Assembly: GCA_963767635.1 (NCBI GenBank)
Contig: CAVYEM010000001.1
Location: 682,001-746,000 of the forward strand
Direction: 5' to 3'
From: CAVYEM01 sp963767635
GTDB taxonomy: Bacteria > Vulcanimicrobiota > Vulcanimicrobiia > Vulcanimicrobiales > Vulcanimicrobiaceae
Length of the DNA stretch: 64,000 bases
Shown here one piece after another: positions 8,363-17,963 of this stretch (within the stretch, counting starts at the first letter, position 1; the number at the start of each line of letters is the position of its first letter). Both the position numbers and the translations under genes were made by a program. The notes below the pieces were generated by a model. The model did not search any database. It was not told where the DNA came from and saw only the letters and a program-made list of their open reading frames with translations.

Positions 8363-9160
8363 GTGAAGATCGTGGTCACTGTCAAGCTCGTTCCGGACAC
8401 CAATGCCGTTCGGCGCATCGATCCGGCGACGAAGCGGCTCGTGCGAGCCGGCTTGGACACCGTCATGAATCCGTTCGACGAGTACGCGCTCGAAGCGGCG
8501 CTACAGCTCAAAGAACGAGCGCCTTCCGATACGACGGTAACGGTTTTTACGATGGCGCCCGAGACCGGCAAAGAAAAAGAAACGATCCGCAAAGCGCTGG
8601 CAATGGGTGCGGATGATGCGGTGGTGCTCACGGATGCGGCGCTGGCTGGAAGCGACGTGTGGGGTACCGCGTACGTGATGGCGCAAGCGCTCCGGAAGAT
8701 CGGCTTCGATCTGATCGTTTGCGGGGGATTAGCCGACGACGGAAACAGCGGCGGAGTGCCGACGGCGCTCGCGGAGTATTTGGGCGTCCCCGGTTTGACC
8801 AACGTGCGAAAGATCGAGGACGCTGCGGACGGCAAGATCAAAGCGCAGCGCGAGACCGACAGCGGGTATCAAGTCGTTAGCGCGCCGCTTCCGTCGCTCA
8901 TCACCGTCACGATGGCCGTCGGCGAACCGCGCTACGCGTCGCTCAAAGGCATTATGGGCGCAAAGAAAAAGACGATTGCCCCACTCGCGCTCGCCGATCT
9001 CGCACTGGATGGCTCGATTGGCGCGGAGGGCGCAAAAACCGAAGTGCTGGAGGTTTCCGCGCCCAAGCCCCGCGAGAAAGCGCGTGTGATCGACGCTTCC
9101 GATCCGGCCGCCGGGGCGCTCGCGATCTTCGTGTTTCTGCGCGAGAAGAAGTTGGTTTAA
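8363..9160 (+). CDS. etfB: Electron transfer flavoprotein beta subunit
   Basis: The beta subunit binds AMP and part of FAD, and passes electrons from acyl-CoA and other dehydrogenases to the quinone pool. The GTG at 8363 gives the canonical N-terminus VKIVVTVKLVPDT. An ATG at 8351 abuts GGAGG (8346-8350) with no spacing, so the GTG is the better start. Also present are NPFDEYALEAALQLKE, the nucleotide loop CGGLADDGNSGGVPTALAEY and the recognition loop LPSLITVTMAVGEPRYASLKGIMGAKKK. Length of about 265 is normal. The stop overlaps the etfA start (TAATG), so the two are translationally coupled. Confidence 0.95.
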   Translation: MKIVVTVKLVPDTNAVRRIDPATKRLVRAGLDTVMNPFDEYALEAALQLKERAPSDTTVTVFTMAPETGKEKETIRKALAMGADDAVVLTDAALAGSDVWGTAYVMAQALRKIGFDLIVCGGLADDGNSGGVPTALAEYLGVPGLTNVRKIEDAADGKIKAQRETDSGYQVVSAPLPSLITVTMAVGEPRYASLKGIMGAKKKTIAPLALADLALDGSIGAEGAKTEVLEVSAPKPREKARVIDASDPAAGALAIFVFLREKKLV

Positions 9161-10144
9161 TGCAGCACGTCATCGTCTACGTCGAGCACAAAGGCGGCCA
9201 GACTCGAAAAGTCACGTTCGAACTCGCAACGCAGGCGCGCAAAATCGCCGACGAGCTTGGCGGCCAGGCGCATGCGGTAGTTCTTGGCGCGGGTGCCAAT
9301 GCGCTTGCCGCGCAGGCTGAAAAATTATCCGCTCGATATGATTCACGTGAACGAAGATCCGGACGTGGACGCGTATTTGCTCGATCCGGTCGTCGACTAT
9401 CTCCAGGCAGTCGCGCTCGCAACCGGTCCGGCGCTGGTGCTGGTTCCGAACACGATGCAAGGCCGCGACATTGCCGGACGTATGGCCGCACGTTTGAAGG
9501 CGGGCCTGAATTCCGACGTGACCGACTTCAAGCTCGAAGGGGGAAAAGCGGTAGCCATTGGGCCGAACTGCAAGGCTCGACCGTTGTGGCGAGCGGGTTC
9601 AAAGACTGCGAGTTTGCGGTCGCCACGGTTCGTCCGAACGCCTTTGACGCGCGAGCCGGCGGAGGTTCCGCGCAGGTCGTTCGAGCTCGAAAAGCCCAGC
9701 GGCGCCTCTTACGCCATGACCATCGAAGGCGAGGTCGAAGAAGCCTCGGGCGAGATCGGCCTGGAAGAAGCGGCTGTCGTCGTAAGCGGAGGACGCGGTT
9801 TGGGCGGTCCCGACCCCTTCACCACGCTGCTCAAACCGCTCGCTGATGCGCTGGGCGGAGCTGTGGGGGCCTCGCGTGCTGCCGCGGACGCCGGCTGGGT
9901 ACCGTACAGCCTGCAAATCGGCCAAACCGGGAAAGTGGTCAGTCCACCGCTCTATATCGCGGTCGGCATCTCGGGCGCAATCCAACACAAGGTCGGCATG
10001 CAATCCGCCGGCACGATCGTCGCCATCAACCGCGATGCAAGCGTGCCAATCGGCGAGTTTGCGGACCTGCTGGTCGTCGGAGACTTATTCCAGATCGTGC
10101 CGGCGCTCACCAAGCTGCTCCAAGAGGCGAAGACGCATGCGTGA
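9160..10144 (+). CDS. etfA: Electron transfer flavoprotein alpha subunit, frame-disrupted
   Basis: The N-terminal domain starts MQHVIVYVEHKGGQTRKVTF. The FAD domain is complete: VVSGGRGLGGPDPFTTLLK, LGGAVGASRAAADAGWVP, QIGQTGKVVSPPLYIAVGI, SGAIQHKVGMQSAGTIVAIN and the closing FADLLVVGDLFQIVPALTK. The pieces lie in different frames, with shifts near 9325, 9570 and 9680. The correct reading of the middle is GSTVVASGFKDCEFAVATVR. The FAD domain is perfectly conserved and the partner etfB is intact, so sequence error is likelier than a pseudogene. It forms a heterodimer with EtfB. Confidence 0.92.
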
Positions 10145-10224
10145 CAATCGAACCGTGCCGCTCGTTCCATATAGGGCCGTCGCCCAAGCGTTTGGAGCGG
10201 CAGCAAACCTTCACTAAAGGACAA

Positions 10225-11746
10225 GTGCTTTTGAAACGTATTCTCCTACCCGCGTTCCTCGCAGCGGCGGTCTGCTGCGCACTGGCGTTTTCGTCGGGTT
10301 CCGCGAATGCCGCGAAGCCGACGCCGTCGCCGTCCGCGGCGGCGCCTTTGCCCACCGCGACGCCCGAGCCGCCGAACATCGCCATTCCGCGGCTGGAGCA
10401 AAAGCTCAAGGCGAATCCCAACGATCGGGAAGCGATGGCAGACCTGGCGGGACAATTTTTGGGAATCGGCCACCCCGAAGTCTGCCGTTCCCCTTACGCA
10501 GCGGCTGCTGCAGCTCGGCACCAAGACCGCGCAAGTGTATTACCTCGATGGTTCGGCGCAGGCGGCGCTGGGCAACTCGAACGCCGCCATCGCTGATCTT
10601 GAAAGCGCTTCGAATCTCGAGCCGACGAATCTGGCGGTCTTGTCCACGCTTGCCGATCTCTATGTCAAGGCAGGGCGCATGCAAGACGCCGATCGCGTTG
10701 CCAGTCGCGCGGTGACGTTCAATAAGAACGATCCCAAAGCGTATGAAACGCTGGGCGGCGTCTATGGTGCCGAGCAGAAATGGGATCTGGCGCGCGCGCA
10801 GTTTGAGAAGGCGTTCTCGCTCAATCCCAAAGACGTCAGCCCGCTGATGCAAGAAGCGCAAACTTGGGTTGCGCAAAACACGATTCCGAATGCGCTCACG
10901 GTAATCGATCGCGCGATCGCGGTCGATCCCAAAAACGTTCAGGTGTTGGTGGCACGCGCAGAGCTGTACGCCAAGCAAAACGACGTCCCGCGCGCAGCGT
11001 CGGCCTACGACGACGCGGTCGCGGCGGCGACCAGCGACACCGATAAGGCTTCGGTACTCGTGAGAAAAGCGCTGATGTATGCGGCTGCGCATCAGGGACC
11101 GCAAGCTCAATCCACCTTCGCTGCCGCCATCAAGCAGTATCCGCTGATCTCCTCCCTGCACACCGCGTACGGCGAGTACTATCTGACCCAGCACGATCAG
11201 CGCCGCGCCGAGCAAGAGCTCCTCGCGGCGCTCAAGGGCGATCGCTCCGACGTGAACGCCTTGTACGACATGGCGAACCTCAAGCAATCCCAAGGGCGCA
11301 CGTCGGACGCCATCTCCTATCTGAAGCAGTGAAGCGCCGTCGCGCCCAGCGCGCAGACGTTCGCACTGCTCGGCCAAGCGTACGTCTCAGTGCACGACTA
11401 CGCGAAAGCCCGTGAGGCATGCGGCAGATCGTTCGAAATGAGCCACAATCCCGACACGCTGGGATGTGTGGCCGGATCCGACTACAGCTTGAAAAACTAC
11501 AAGGAAGCGGCGCAGATATTCGATGCGCTCGACAAAAACGTGCGCCCCTTCATGGACCGCAACGCGCAGCTGCTCTACATGATGGCCGATTCGTACGTGC
11601 ACACCAATCAAAAACCCAAGGCTCTGACGGCCTACAAACGGCTGCTCAAGCTGATGCGGCCCGGCACCAAAACCTACCGGCAGATTCAGGCGCAAATCGC
11701 GGATCTCACCTCGCGCTCCGGTTCAAAGAAGACCAAGCACGGCTAA
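10225..11746 (+). CDS. Exported tetratricopeptide-repeat protein, frame-disrupted, with an in-frame TGA
   Basis: A signal peptide (RILLPAFLAAAVCCALAFSS) follows a GTG at 10225 (or TTG 10231) with AAAGGA upstream. A Pro/Ala/Thr linker and then about ten TPR units follow, for example AQVYYLDGSAQAALGNSNAA, DPKAYETLGGVYGAEQKWDL and NVQVLVARAELYAKQNDVPR. A frame shift lies near 10480. At 11330-11332 an in-frame TGA interrupts the last repeats. Downstream sequence in the same frame continues with clear TPR (AQTFALLGQAYVSVHDYAKA) to the TAA at 11744-11746, so a TGG codon has probably been changed or misread. It probably acts as a periplasmic scaffold. Confidence 0.8.
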
Positions 11747-11767
11747 CGCGGACCGCGAGTACCAAGG

Positions 11768-12784
11768 ATGATCGTCGTGTACGATCCGGTGTACGGCGAT
11801 CACCTTCGCGGTATTCCGCATCCCGAATCACCGGACCGCGTCGAAGTCGTTGCTGCGTTGCTGCGCGAGCGTGGTGACCTGCAGGGTGCGCTGCCTGCAC
11901 GCGATGCCACGCGAGAGGAGATCGAACGCGTCCATGGCGGCTCATACGTCGATCTGGTCGAGCGCGAGATCGACCGGATGCACGGACACGCGGGATATCT
12001 CTCCACCGGGGACACGGTCGTCGACGAACACTCCCTGACCGCCGCGCGTCGCGCCGCCGGCGGCGCCATCGTTGCCGCCGAAGCGGCGATGACGCGCAAT
12101 AGCGGCGTTTTCGCCATCGTGCGTCCGCCCGGCCATCATGCCGAATCCACGCGCGGCATGGGGTTTTGCGTCTTCAACAACGCGGCGATCGCCGCGCGCG
12201 CCATGCAGAGCCGAAACGGCGCGCGCGTGCTCATCGTCGACTTTGACTATCATCACGGAAACGGCACGCAGGCCGTGAGCGGGAATGGGCTATCGTACGT
12301 CTCCACGCATGCATTTCCGGCGTATCCCGGCACGGGCCGACCTGGCGAAACGTACCTGCTGAGCGAGCGCGATGCGATCGTGAATTTGCCGCTCCCGCCG
12401 CATGACTTCGGCACGGAAGCGTTCGTGGCCGCGTGGGAACAATTGTTGCCGCGCGTCGTAGAGCACGTCCGCCCGGCTCTGCTGATCGTCAGCGCAGGTT
12501 TCGATTACGCAGCGGGCGATCCGATCGGCGATCTTGGGGTGGACGAGTCGGCTGCAACGCACCTGGCTACGCTCATCAACGCGGTCGCCCAGGCGTATTG
12601 CGACGGGCACGTCGCTTACGTGTTGGAAGGCGGCTACGACGCAGGCGTGCTTGCGCATTCCGTCGCGTCGATCATCGACGCACACGAGGCGCAGAACATT
12701 CCCGATAGCGGCGCCTCCGACGCTGCGATACCTGTCGTGCAGCAGCGCCTGTTGAGCGGCATCGACGCCGTTATGTCATCGTGA
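11768..12784 (+). CDS. Histone deacetylase-family amidohydrolase (AcuC/acetylpolyamine type)
   Basis: The 338 residues cover the arginase/deacetylase fold. Catalytic histidines are in VRPPGHHAES, zinc ligands in VDFDYHHGNGT (Asp and His) and SAGFDYAAGDP (Asp), and the closing motif is VLEGGYD. Substrates of bacterial members include acetylated proteins, polyamines and acetoin-related compounds, and this sequence does not decide between them. ATG 11768 sits after CAAGGATG. It follows the TPR gene by 21 bases and could be co-transcribed. No acetyltransferase is adjacent. Confidence 0.88.
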   Translation: MIVVYDPVYGDHLRGIPHPESPDRVEVVAALLRERGDLQGALPARDATREEIERVHGGSYVDLVEREIDRMHGHAGYLSTGDTVVDEHSLTAARRAAGGAIVAAEAAMTRNSGVFAIVRPPGHHAESTRGMGFCVFNNAAIAARAMQSRNGARVLIVDFDYHHGNGTQAVSGNGLSYVSTHAFPAYPGTGRPGETYLLSERDAIVNLPLPPHDFGTEAFVAAWEQLLPRVVEHVRPALLIVSAGFDYAAGDPIGDLGVDESAATHLATLINAVAQAYCDGHVAYVLEGGYDAGVLAHSVASIIDAHEAQNIPDSGASDAAIPVVQQRLLSGIDAVMSS

Positions 12785-12850
12785 CTCTCGTCGAAATTAT
12801 GTCATCGTGACCCTTCGGCAAGCTCAGGACTTCGGCTGGTCGAACGACCG
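12772..12850. repeat. Short REP-like repeat after the deacetylase gene
   Basis: TTATGTCATCGTGAC occurs twice (12772-12786 and 12799-12813), and the second copy continues into CCTTCGGCAAGCTCAGG and GGTCGAACGACC. These echo the TGACCCTTCGA...GTCGAA core of the 33.5-kb array. The rest of the 208-base gap to 12993 holds nothing I can identify. Confidence 0.5.
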
Positions 12851-12992
12851 CGAGCTTAGGCAGCGCAAGCCGCCACTACAAAATCGAAAGCGCTGCTTTT
12901 TTGCAATCGAGACATCAAGCGCCGCTAAATAGGTTTGAATAGCGCACTGATCGGGTTCGCTCGCATTGCAACTGCGATGTTCAGGACACTAG

Positions 12993-14545
12993 TTAGTTGA
13001 AGTTCCGGTCGAACGGACGCCGGTTCGAAGGGCACCTCGTTCCCGTTGGCGGCGTTACGAGATTTACGAGGTACGTGCTGGCCGCGCGTTCGACGCAGGC
13101 GCTGGGATCGGCATCGCTGGTGTGACCGTAACCGTCGTGAGTCAGCAGAACCGCGTTGCCGAGCCGCGACGCCGCACGGACGGCGTTGGCGAACGGTGTG
13201 TTCGGATCAAACCGCGTACCAATAACGAGAATCCGGTTCTTCGTGAACGCATTCCACGGGCCGGTATAGCGGTCGGCGCTGCGCACGAGCCAAGAGGCGC
13301 ACGGCGCCCAGAGCAGCCAGCCATTCACGGGGCCGCTGATGAAGCTCTATGTCGCTCAGCCGGCCGATGATCTCGGGCCACTCCTGCGGTCCGGTGCGGG
13401 GCGGAAAGCGTTTATCCGCGCATTGAAGCCCGACAGACTGAATCGAGCGCGGGCTCTACGAAGGCTTTAACCTCTCGAGCAGTGCTCTCGAGCGCCGACC
13501 CGTCACCGCGAGCAGCTTTGTCGAGATCGGCTGCGAGCTCCGGCCACTGCTCGGGCGCGCCGAGCTTCACCCAAAGGACGATCAAGGCGTCGCCGTAGGT
13601 CAGCTTGCCAATCGGCGCGCCTCGCAAGCGCGCAAACAGCTGCCGCACGCGCGGTGCAACAGAGCCGTGGCCGGCAAGGTCGCAGCGGGCCGGTCCGGCG
13701 CTCTGGCAGAGCAACAGGAATTTGTCGAAGACCGGATTCGCATCGGCGATGCTCATGACAATGCTCTTGGCGGTTCCGTCGGTGAAAGCGATCGGGTCGA
13801 TCACTCCGTCGAGTACCATCGCGCGGACTCGACGCGGGAACATGTTGGCGTAGGTCTGACCGATGAATGTGCCATACGAGACTCCCCGGTAGTTGAGCTG
13901 ATGATCGCCGACGAGCTGCCGCAGGTAATCGAGGTCGCGGACCGTGTCGGCCGTTGAAATATGCGCGAGCAGCTCACCGCTGCGCGACGTACACCGCTTT
14001 ACGAATTCGACGGTCTTGGGCACATACTTCACCGATTCGACCCTCGTGGCCGGGATCGACCAATCGCGCCCCCAGAACTTTCTGCGGCTCCGTTCGTTAT
14101 CAAAGCAAACGATATGATCGCTCTCGCCGGTACCACGCGGATCCCAGCTGACGACGTCAAAACGGCCTCGTCCCATTGCATCCAACTCTCCCGCCATCTG
14201 CCTCACCTTCGGGAGGCCTGCGACACCGGGACCGCCCCAATTGAAGAACAACGAGCCAATCCGTTCGCGGCGGCGGCTCGCGTGGTGGCGGATGATAGCG
14301 AGCTCGATTTTGCCACCGTCTGGGCGCTGCCAATCCAACGGTACCGCGACACGCGCGCACTCCAGCTCTTTAGCGGGTTCATAGCAAGAGTTCCAGGCGA
14401 TGCGTTGACCTGCCCGGACCTCCGAGGCGACCGATGCGGGACTGCAAGCGGTAGGAGCGACGAGCGTACCCATCGCGGTTGCAACGGATAATAGCCGCAG
14501 AATGCGCGTTCCGCGATCTTGCATGTTGGCTGTGGACTTTTCCAT
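12993..14545 (-). CDS. Exported alpha/beta hydrolase with TAP-like C-terminal domain (tripeptidyl-peptidase type), frame-disrupted
   Basis: ATG 14545 follows AAGGAAG. After an N-terminal export segment come the oxyanion region LFFNWGGPGVAGLP, the DPRGTGESD loop and the nucleophile elbow YRGVSYGTFIG. The TAP-like C-terminus (ILVIGTRFDPNTPFANAVRA, the Asp motif, and TDGYGH-like THDGYGHT, the catalytic His) is in another frame from about 13328. The parts join through two shifts, near 13430 and 13330. The full length of about 515 residues is usual for Streptomyces-type tripeptidyl aminopeptidases and related hydrolases. It probably cleaves peptides or esters outside the cytoplasm. Confidence 0.82.
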
Positions 14546-14669
14546 CGGACTTCCTTCATTACCGAAAATCCGAAATCCGCGCGCGCACGGCGTTGGAGAT
14601 CAGTTCGCAGCGATCGTGTAACCGAGCAAAATTGGCGGCCTGCTCCCGAAGGGCCATGTGCAACCCCTC

Positions 14670-14698
14670 AAAATTGCCGGGGGCCGAAGGCCCCCGGC
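14670..14698 (-). terminator. Rho-independent terminator of the sigma/anti-sigma operon
   Basis: A perfect 10-bp stem (14676-14685 with 14689-14698) closes on a 3-base loop. On the minus strand it is followed by AATTTTG. It lies 19 bases past the stop of the RseB-like gene, which reads toward it. Confidence 0.8.
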
Positions 14699-14716
14699 CG
14701 ATTCGCCATTTTTACC

Positions 14717-15772
14717 TCAGGGCGCCAAGGATGAAGCGATCCGAACCATCTCGTCGCGCGTCAATTCGCCGACGAGCGAGACGTGGAGATCGCCTTGTGC
14801 CCACGCGAGCAGCGTCGTGGGACCGTCGAGCACATACTGAGCGGAGTACGAACGCACCGTGGTTTGGTGCACGGTGTAGCGGGAAAGGTCCACCGCCGCC
14901 CCGCGGGCGTTCTCGAAGAGCGACACCGTCCGCAGTCCGTCCGAATACAACAAGTGCAGCGTGCGCACGCCCTTCACGGTGCTGACGTCTCCCGCAATTG
15001 GCACGAAACCTTCGGGCAAATATTTCGGCCCCAGAGCTTTGAAGCCGGCAACGCGCACGACGGCCTGCAGATCGTTGGACGGAACGCCGTGGCTCTGGCC
15101 GTCGATCCGCGCGTAGCCGGAAGCAGGCACGGTAAATAGTTCGCCCGGAAGCGCACCCGTATAGCGAATGTTTTCAAAACGCATTTGATGCGAAACGGAA
15201 CCGGTCGGCGAATAGCGTTCTTTCTGCAAGACGAGTTTGGTCTGCGCGTCGACGGTGATGCGCATGACGGTCTCGCCGGTGTACTTGTTGGCGAGCAGCA
15301 CCGAAAACGCGCGGCGACCGGCGACGTTGTCTTCCGGGCCCAGAACCGGCCGGTAGTTGCGCAGCAGTAAGGTAAAATTATCGTCTTCGGCGACTTGGTC
15401 GTCCAGGGCGTCGTCCCGTATGACGACGATCCGGTTGCGATGCGTGTCGACGTCGTAACTGGTGTCGCCTCGGCTGATGATCGAGTCGCCGTAGAGCGCT
15501 TCGGGCGCTAAGTACCAGCGGCGCGTTAGATCAGGCGCGCGATGCTCGATGCGAAACAACACGGCGTCGGCGCGGTTCGTACCGAAGTCGACGTTTTGCA
15601 CCTGGCCGACGTACGAATATTTGGAATACGCGGCAACCGCATCGCGCAGGATCTGTTCGCCGTCCTGCGCGGGCGCGCGCGCCAAACCGAAGGCGCCCGA
15701 GATTGCGGCGGTCAGCGCAAGCGCACAGGCGATGCGCGCCCTAGAAAGATTCAGAAACCTAAATGCTCGCAT
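14717..15772 (-). CDS. RseB/MucB-like sigma-factor regulatory protein, exported
   Basis: A signal peptide (FLNLSRARIACALALTAAIS) is followed by a domain like LolA/RseB (AYSKYSYVGQVQNVDFGTNR, later ILLANKYTGETVMRITVDAQTKLVLQ in part). A C-terminal DUF4367-like part follows (KYLPEGFVPIAG, LHLLYSDGLRTVSLFE). I prefer the ATG at 15772 over 15799 because it shortens the overlap with the anti-sigma gene. In E. coli RseB binds the anti-sigma factor in the periplasm and senses lipopolysaccharide or misfolded proteins. The third position of a sigma-antisigma operon fits that role here. A terminator follows directly. Confidence 0.75.
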   Translation of the reverse strand: MRAFRFLNLSRARIACALALTAAISGAFGLARAPAQDGEQILRDAVAAYSKYSYVGQVQNVDFGTNRADAVLFRIEHRAPDLTRRWYLAPEALYGDSIISRGDTSYDVDTHRNRIVVIRDDALDDQVAEDDNFTLLLRNYRPVLGPEDNVAGRRAFSVLLANKYTGETVMRITVDAQTKLVLQKERYSPTGSVSHQMRFENIRYTGALPGELFTVPASGYARIDGQSHGVPSNDLQAVVRVAGFKALGPKYLPEGFVPIAGDVSTVKGVRTLHLLYSDGLRTVSLFENARGAAVDLSRYTVHQTTVRSYSAQYVLDGPTTLLAWAQGDLHVSLVGELTRDEMVRIASSLAP

Positions 15773-16283
15773 CCGCCGTGTACAAGGCAGCGTTGACATC
15801 TACGGCGGTTCGCTGCGTATCCACGCTCGCGGCGTTTTCCAAATCGGCCGGATTGACCGAGCTGTGGTCGCTGAAGGGCATGGTGCCGTCGAGGGCCGCG
15901 TGATCCTGCAGATAATACGACGCTTCGATGGTGGGCGCGCCGCCCGGACCCAAATACTGCGTTCCGAAATAGGCCGCAAGTGCGAGCACCACTGCGGCCG
16001 GCACGGCAAGCGCAGGGCGGAACAGAGCCGCAAAGCGGCTCATCGCCGAAGGCCGTGCAGCGCGAATGCGGCTCCAAATGGCGGCTTTGACGGTGGGCGG
16101 CAGCTCGCGTTCCTCGCGCGCGGCGGTGGAGCGCAGCAATTCGGTCAGCGCTGCTTCAGCCGCAAACTCCCGGCGGCAGGCCTCGCAGGCTTCGATGTGC
16201 GCGTACGCCGCGGCATCGTCGGGCGGCGAGAGCGCGCCATGCATGTAGTCGGTCAAAGTGTCGTTGTTGAGATGCTGCATCAT
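15759..16283 (-). CDS. Anti-sigma factor with zinc-finger (ZAS) domain and one transmembrane helix
   Basis: The N-terminal anti-sigma domain carries the ZAS motif HIEACEACRREF (His-x3-Cys-x2-Cys) at about residues 29-36. A single helix (ALAVPAAVVLALAAYFGTQY) anchors it in the inner membrane. About 65 periplasmic residues follow. The ATG overlaps the stop of the sigma gene upstream (ATGA), and the 3' end overlaps the RseB-like gene. It should hold the ECF sigma factor inactive until a signal causes release or proteolysis. Confidence 0.85.
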   Translation of the reverse strand: MMQHLNNDTLTDYMHGALSPPDDAAAYAHIEACEACRREFAAEAALTELLRSTAAREERELPPTVKAAIWSRIRAARPSAMSRFAALFRPALAVPAAVVLALAAYFGTQYLGPGGAPTIEASYYLQDHAALDGTMPFSDHSSVNPADLENAASVDTQRTAVDVNAALYTADASI

Positions 16284-16846
16284 GATTGTTGTTGTTGTTT
16301 CTGTATTAAACGTCGTAGCAACGCTCGCGCGCGGTGGAGCCGGGAGCGGACGGTTCCGATCGAACAGCCCATAATCTCGGCGATCTCCTGATAACTGTAC
16401 TCCTCGATGTCTGCCAAGATTACGACTTGGCGTTGTTCTGGTGACAGCTGCTCCAGCGACCGCGCGAGCGGTTCGCTGAGCTGTCCCTCCACATACTCCT
16501 CAATGGGGGAGGTCGCCAGCGGTTTCTCGCCGCCGAACTCTTGGGGTGCGTTATCCTCGGGGATCTCTTCCTGATAACGTCCTTTTTTGCGCCGAAGTTC
16601 GTCCCGGTACAGATTCGTTACAATCCGATACACCCAGGATAGGAACGAAGTGCCCGGTTGGAAGCTGCGCCAGGCGCGATACACTCGGATGAAGGCCTCT
16701 TGCGTGAGATCTCCCGCATCCGCCTCATTATGCGTGAGCCTGAACGCAAAGTTATAGGTTGCCTTGCCGTACTGCCCGATCGCCTGCTCGAGGAAAGCGG
16801 CCTGCTCGGGGGTAGGCGGCTCGAGGGGCTTACGCGGCAGTGCCAT
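16280..16846 (-). CDS. ECF-type RNA polymerase sigma factor, RpoE-like
   Basis: This is a 188-residue protein with region 2 (NFAFRLTHNEADAGDLTQEA, FIRVYRAWRSFQPGTSFLSW) and region 4 (LEQLSPEQRQVVILADIEEY, SYQEIAEIMGCSIGTVRSRL), and no region 3. That is the ECF layout. It leads an overlapping three-gene unit with its ZAS anti-sigma and an RseB-like protein, which suggests control of an envelope-stress response. The 215 bases between this start and the divergent gene at 17063 carry the promoters of both. Confidence 0.9.
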   Translation of the reverse strand: MALPRKPLEPPTPEQAAFLEQAIGQYGKATYNFAFRLTHNEADAGDLTQEAFIRVYRAWRSFQPGTSFLSWVYRIVTNLYRDELRRKKGRYQEEIPEDNAPQEFGGEKPLATSPIEEYVEGQLSEPLARSLEQLSPEQRQVVILADIEEYSYQEIAEIMGCSIGTVRSRLHRARALLRRLIQKQQQQS

Positions 16847-17062
16847 TAGCAGTCAAGCATTTACCCCTCGCTCTTTGAACGCCCTCGTTTGCAGTTCGGA
16901 GCGCGGATGCGCCCGTCAAACGGGACGGATTTCCCGCCCGGCCTTTCCCCGACCGGCCTGCCTGCAGGACTGGTATGCCGTCGCGCGCCCGCCTCCTCGC
17001 TTGCTACGATGAACGCACTGCAATAGGGGAGAGTACATGCGAGTGGGAGCCGGAGGACCACC

Positions 17063-17963
17063 ATGGCAGCCATAGCTGCATCGCCGCGGAGTCTCGCGCG
17101 CGTGCACTTCGCTTTGGCCTCCCGCAGTCTGGCAGTGGACGTGGACGACGCGTTCGCGGCGCAGATTCTTCTGGCGACGTACGGGAACGCTCGCGCGCAT
17201 GATTGCAAAACGATTAACCACACCGCGTCCCTGCGGCGGCTGGCCGACGGTAGGCTGCACGTGCGCTTCGACCGGCGTGGGCTGGCGGTTGGTGATGCCG
17301 GGCACAGTATTCCGTTGCTGTCCGCCTACTATGCCACCAAAGAGGTATTCGCGCGCTTCGCCGCCGCGCACCCGTGCAGCATCGCGTTCTACGGCGCGCT
17401 GGTGGGCATCGGCAATGGGGCGGCCGCGCTGATCCTTGGCCCCACGACCATCGGTAAGACGGTCTTTGCACTGCATCTGGCCGCCCGCGGCGCCACGTTT
17501 TTGGGCGACGAGACGGCGGTGCTGGATCTGCGCTCGGGAACCGTGTGTGCGCTCGCGCGTAAACCCGCGTTGCGCGAGACTGCGCTGCCGTACTTGCCTT
17601 CCGATGAGATGCGCGCACGCGTAGCAGCCGCCGAACACGTCATTGAAACCGATCGCGGTCACTTTTGGTATGCGCTCGGGCCGGAGGATATCTGCGGGAT
17701 CGCGCCGTCCGATCGCCCGCATCAACTCCGAGCGGTCTGCATCATTCGGCAGCGAGCCGAATCGTGCGCGATCCGTCGCGTCGATTTTGCGCACGCGCTG
17801 CCGGCGCTGATGCAACGGGCCTATGCGCGTCCCTCGCAGACTGACGGATCTGTCGCGCCTGCACCGCGCGATGCGCAGAGTCACGCATTTCGAAATTACG
17901 CTGGGAGAGCCGCGCACCTCGGCGCAGGCGTTGTTGCAGGAGCTGCGATCCGCATGCGAGTGA
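17063..17963 (+). CDS. HPr kinase/phosphorylase-like P-loop protein, first of a tandem pair, frame-disrupted
   Basis: GGAGG lies six bases before ATG 17063. The Walker A loop LILGPTTIGKT is at residues about 124-133. An HprK-like GDETAVLD follows, and a C-terminal helix region ends ITLGEPRTSAQALLQEL at the TGA 17961-17963. A shift near 17830 is needed to reach that end. In the raw frame this ORF runs without a stop into the next gene, a false fusion. HprK-like kinases without the HPr system occur in peptide-modification clusters (for example with PqqD-like or lasso-peptide genes). None of those partners is present here, so the substrate is unknown. Confidence 0.65.

Noticed and set aside
11330..11332. 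Reassignment of TGA to tryptophan in this organism
   Set aside because: Many intact genes here end with TGA in overlapping ATGA or GTGA junctions, so TGA is a normal stop.
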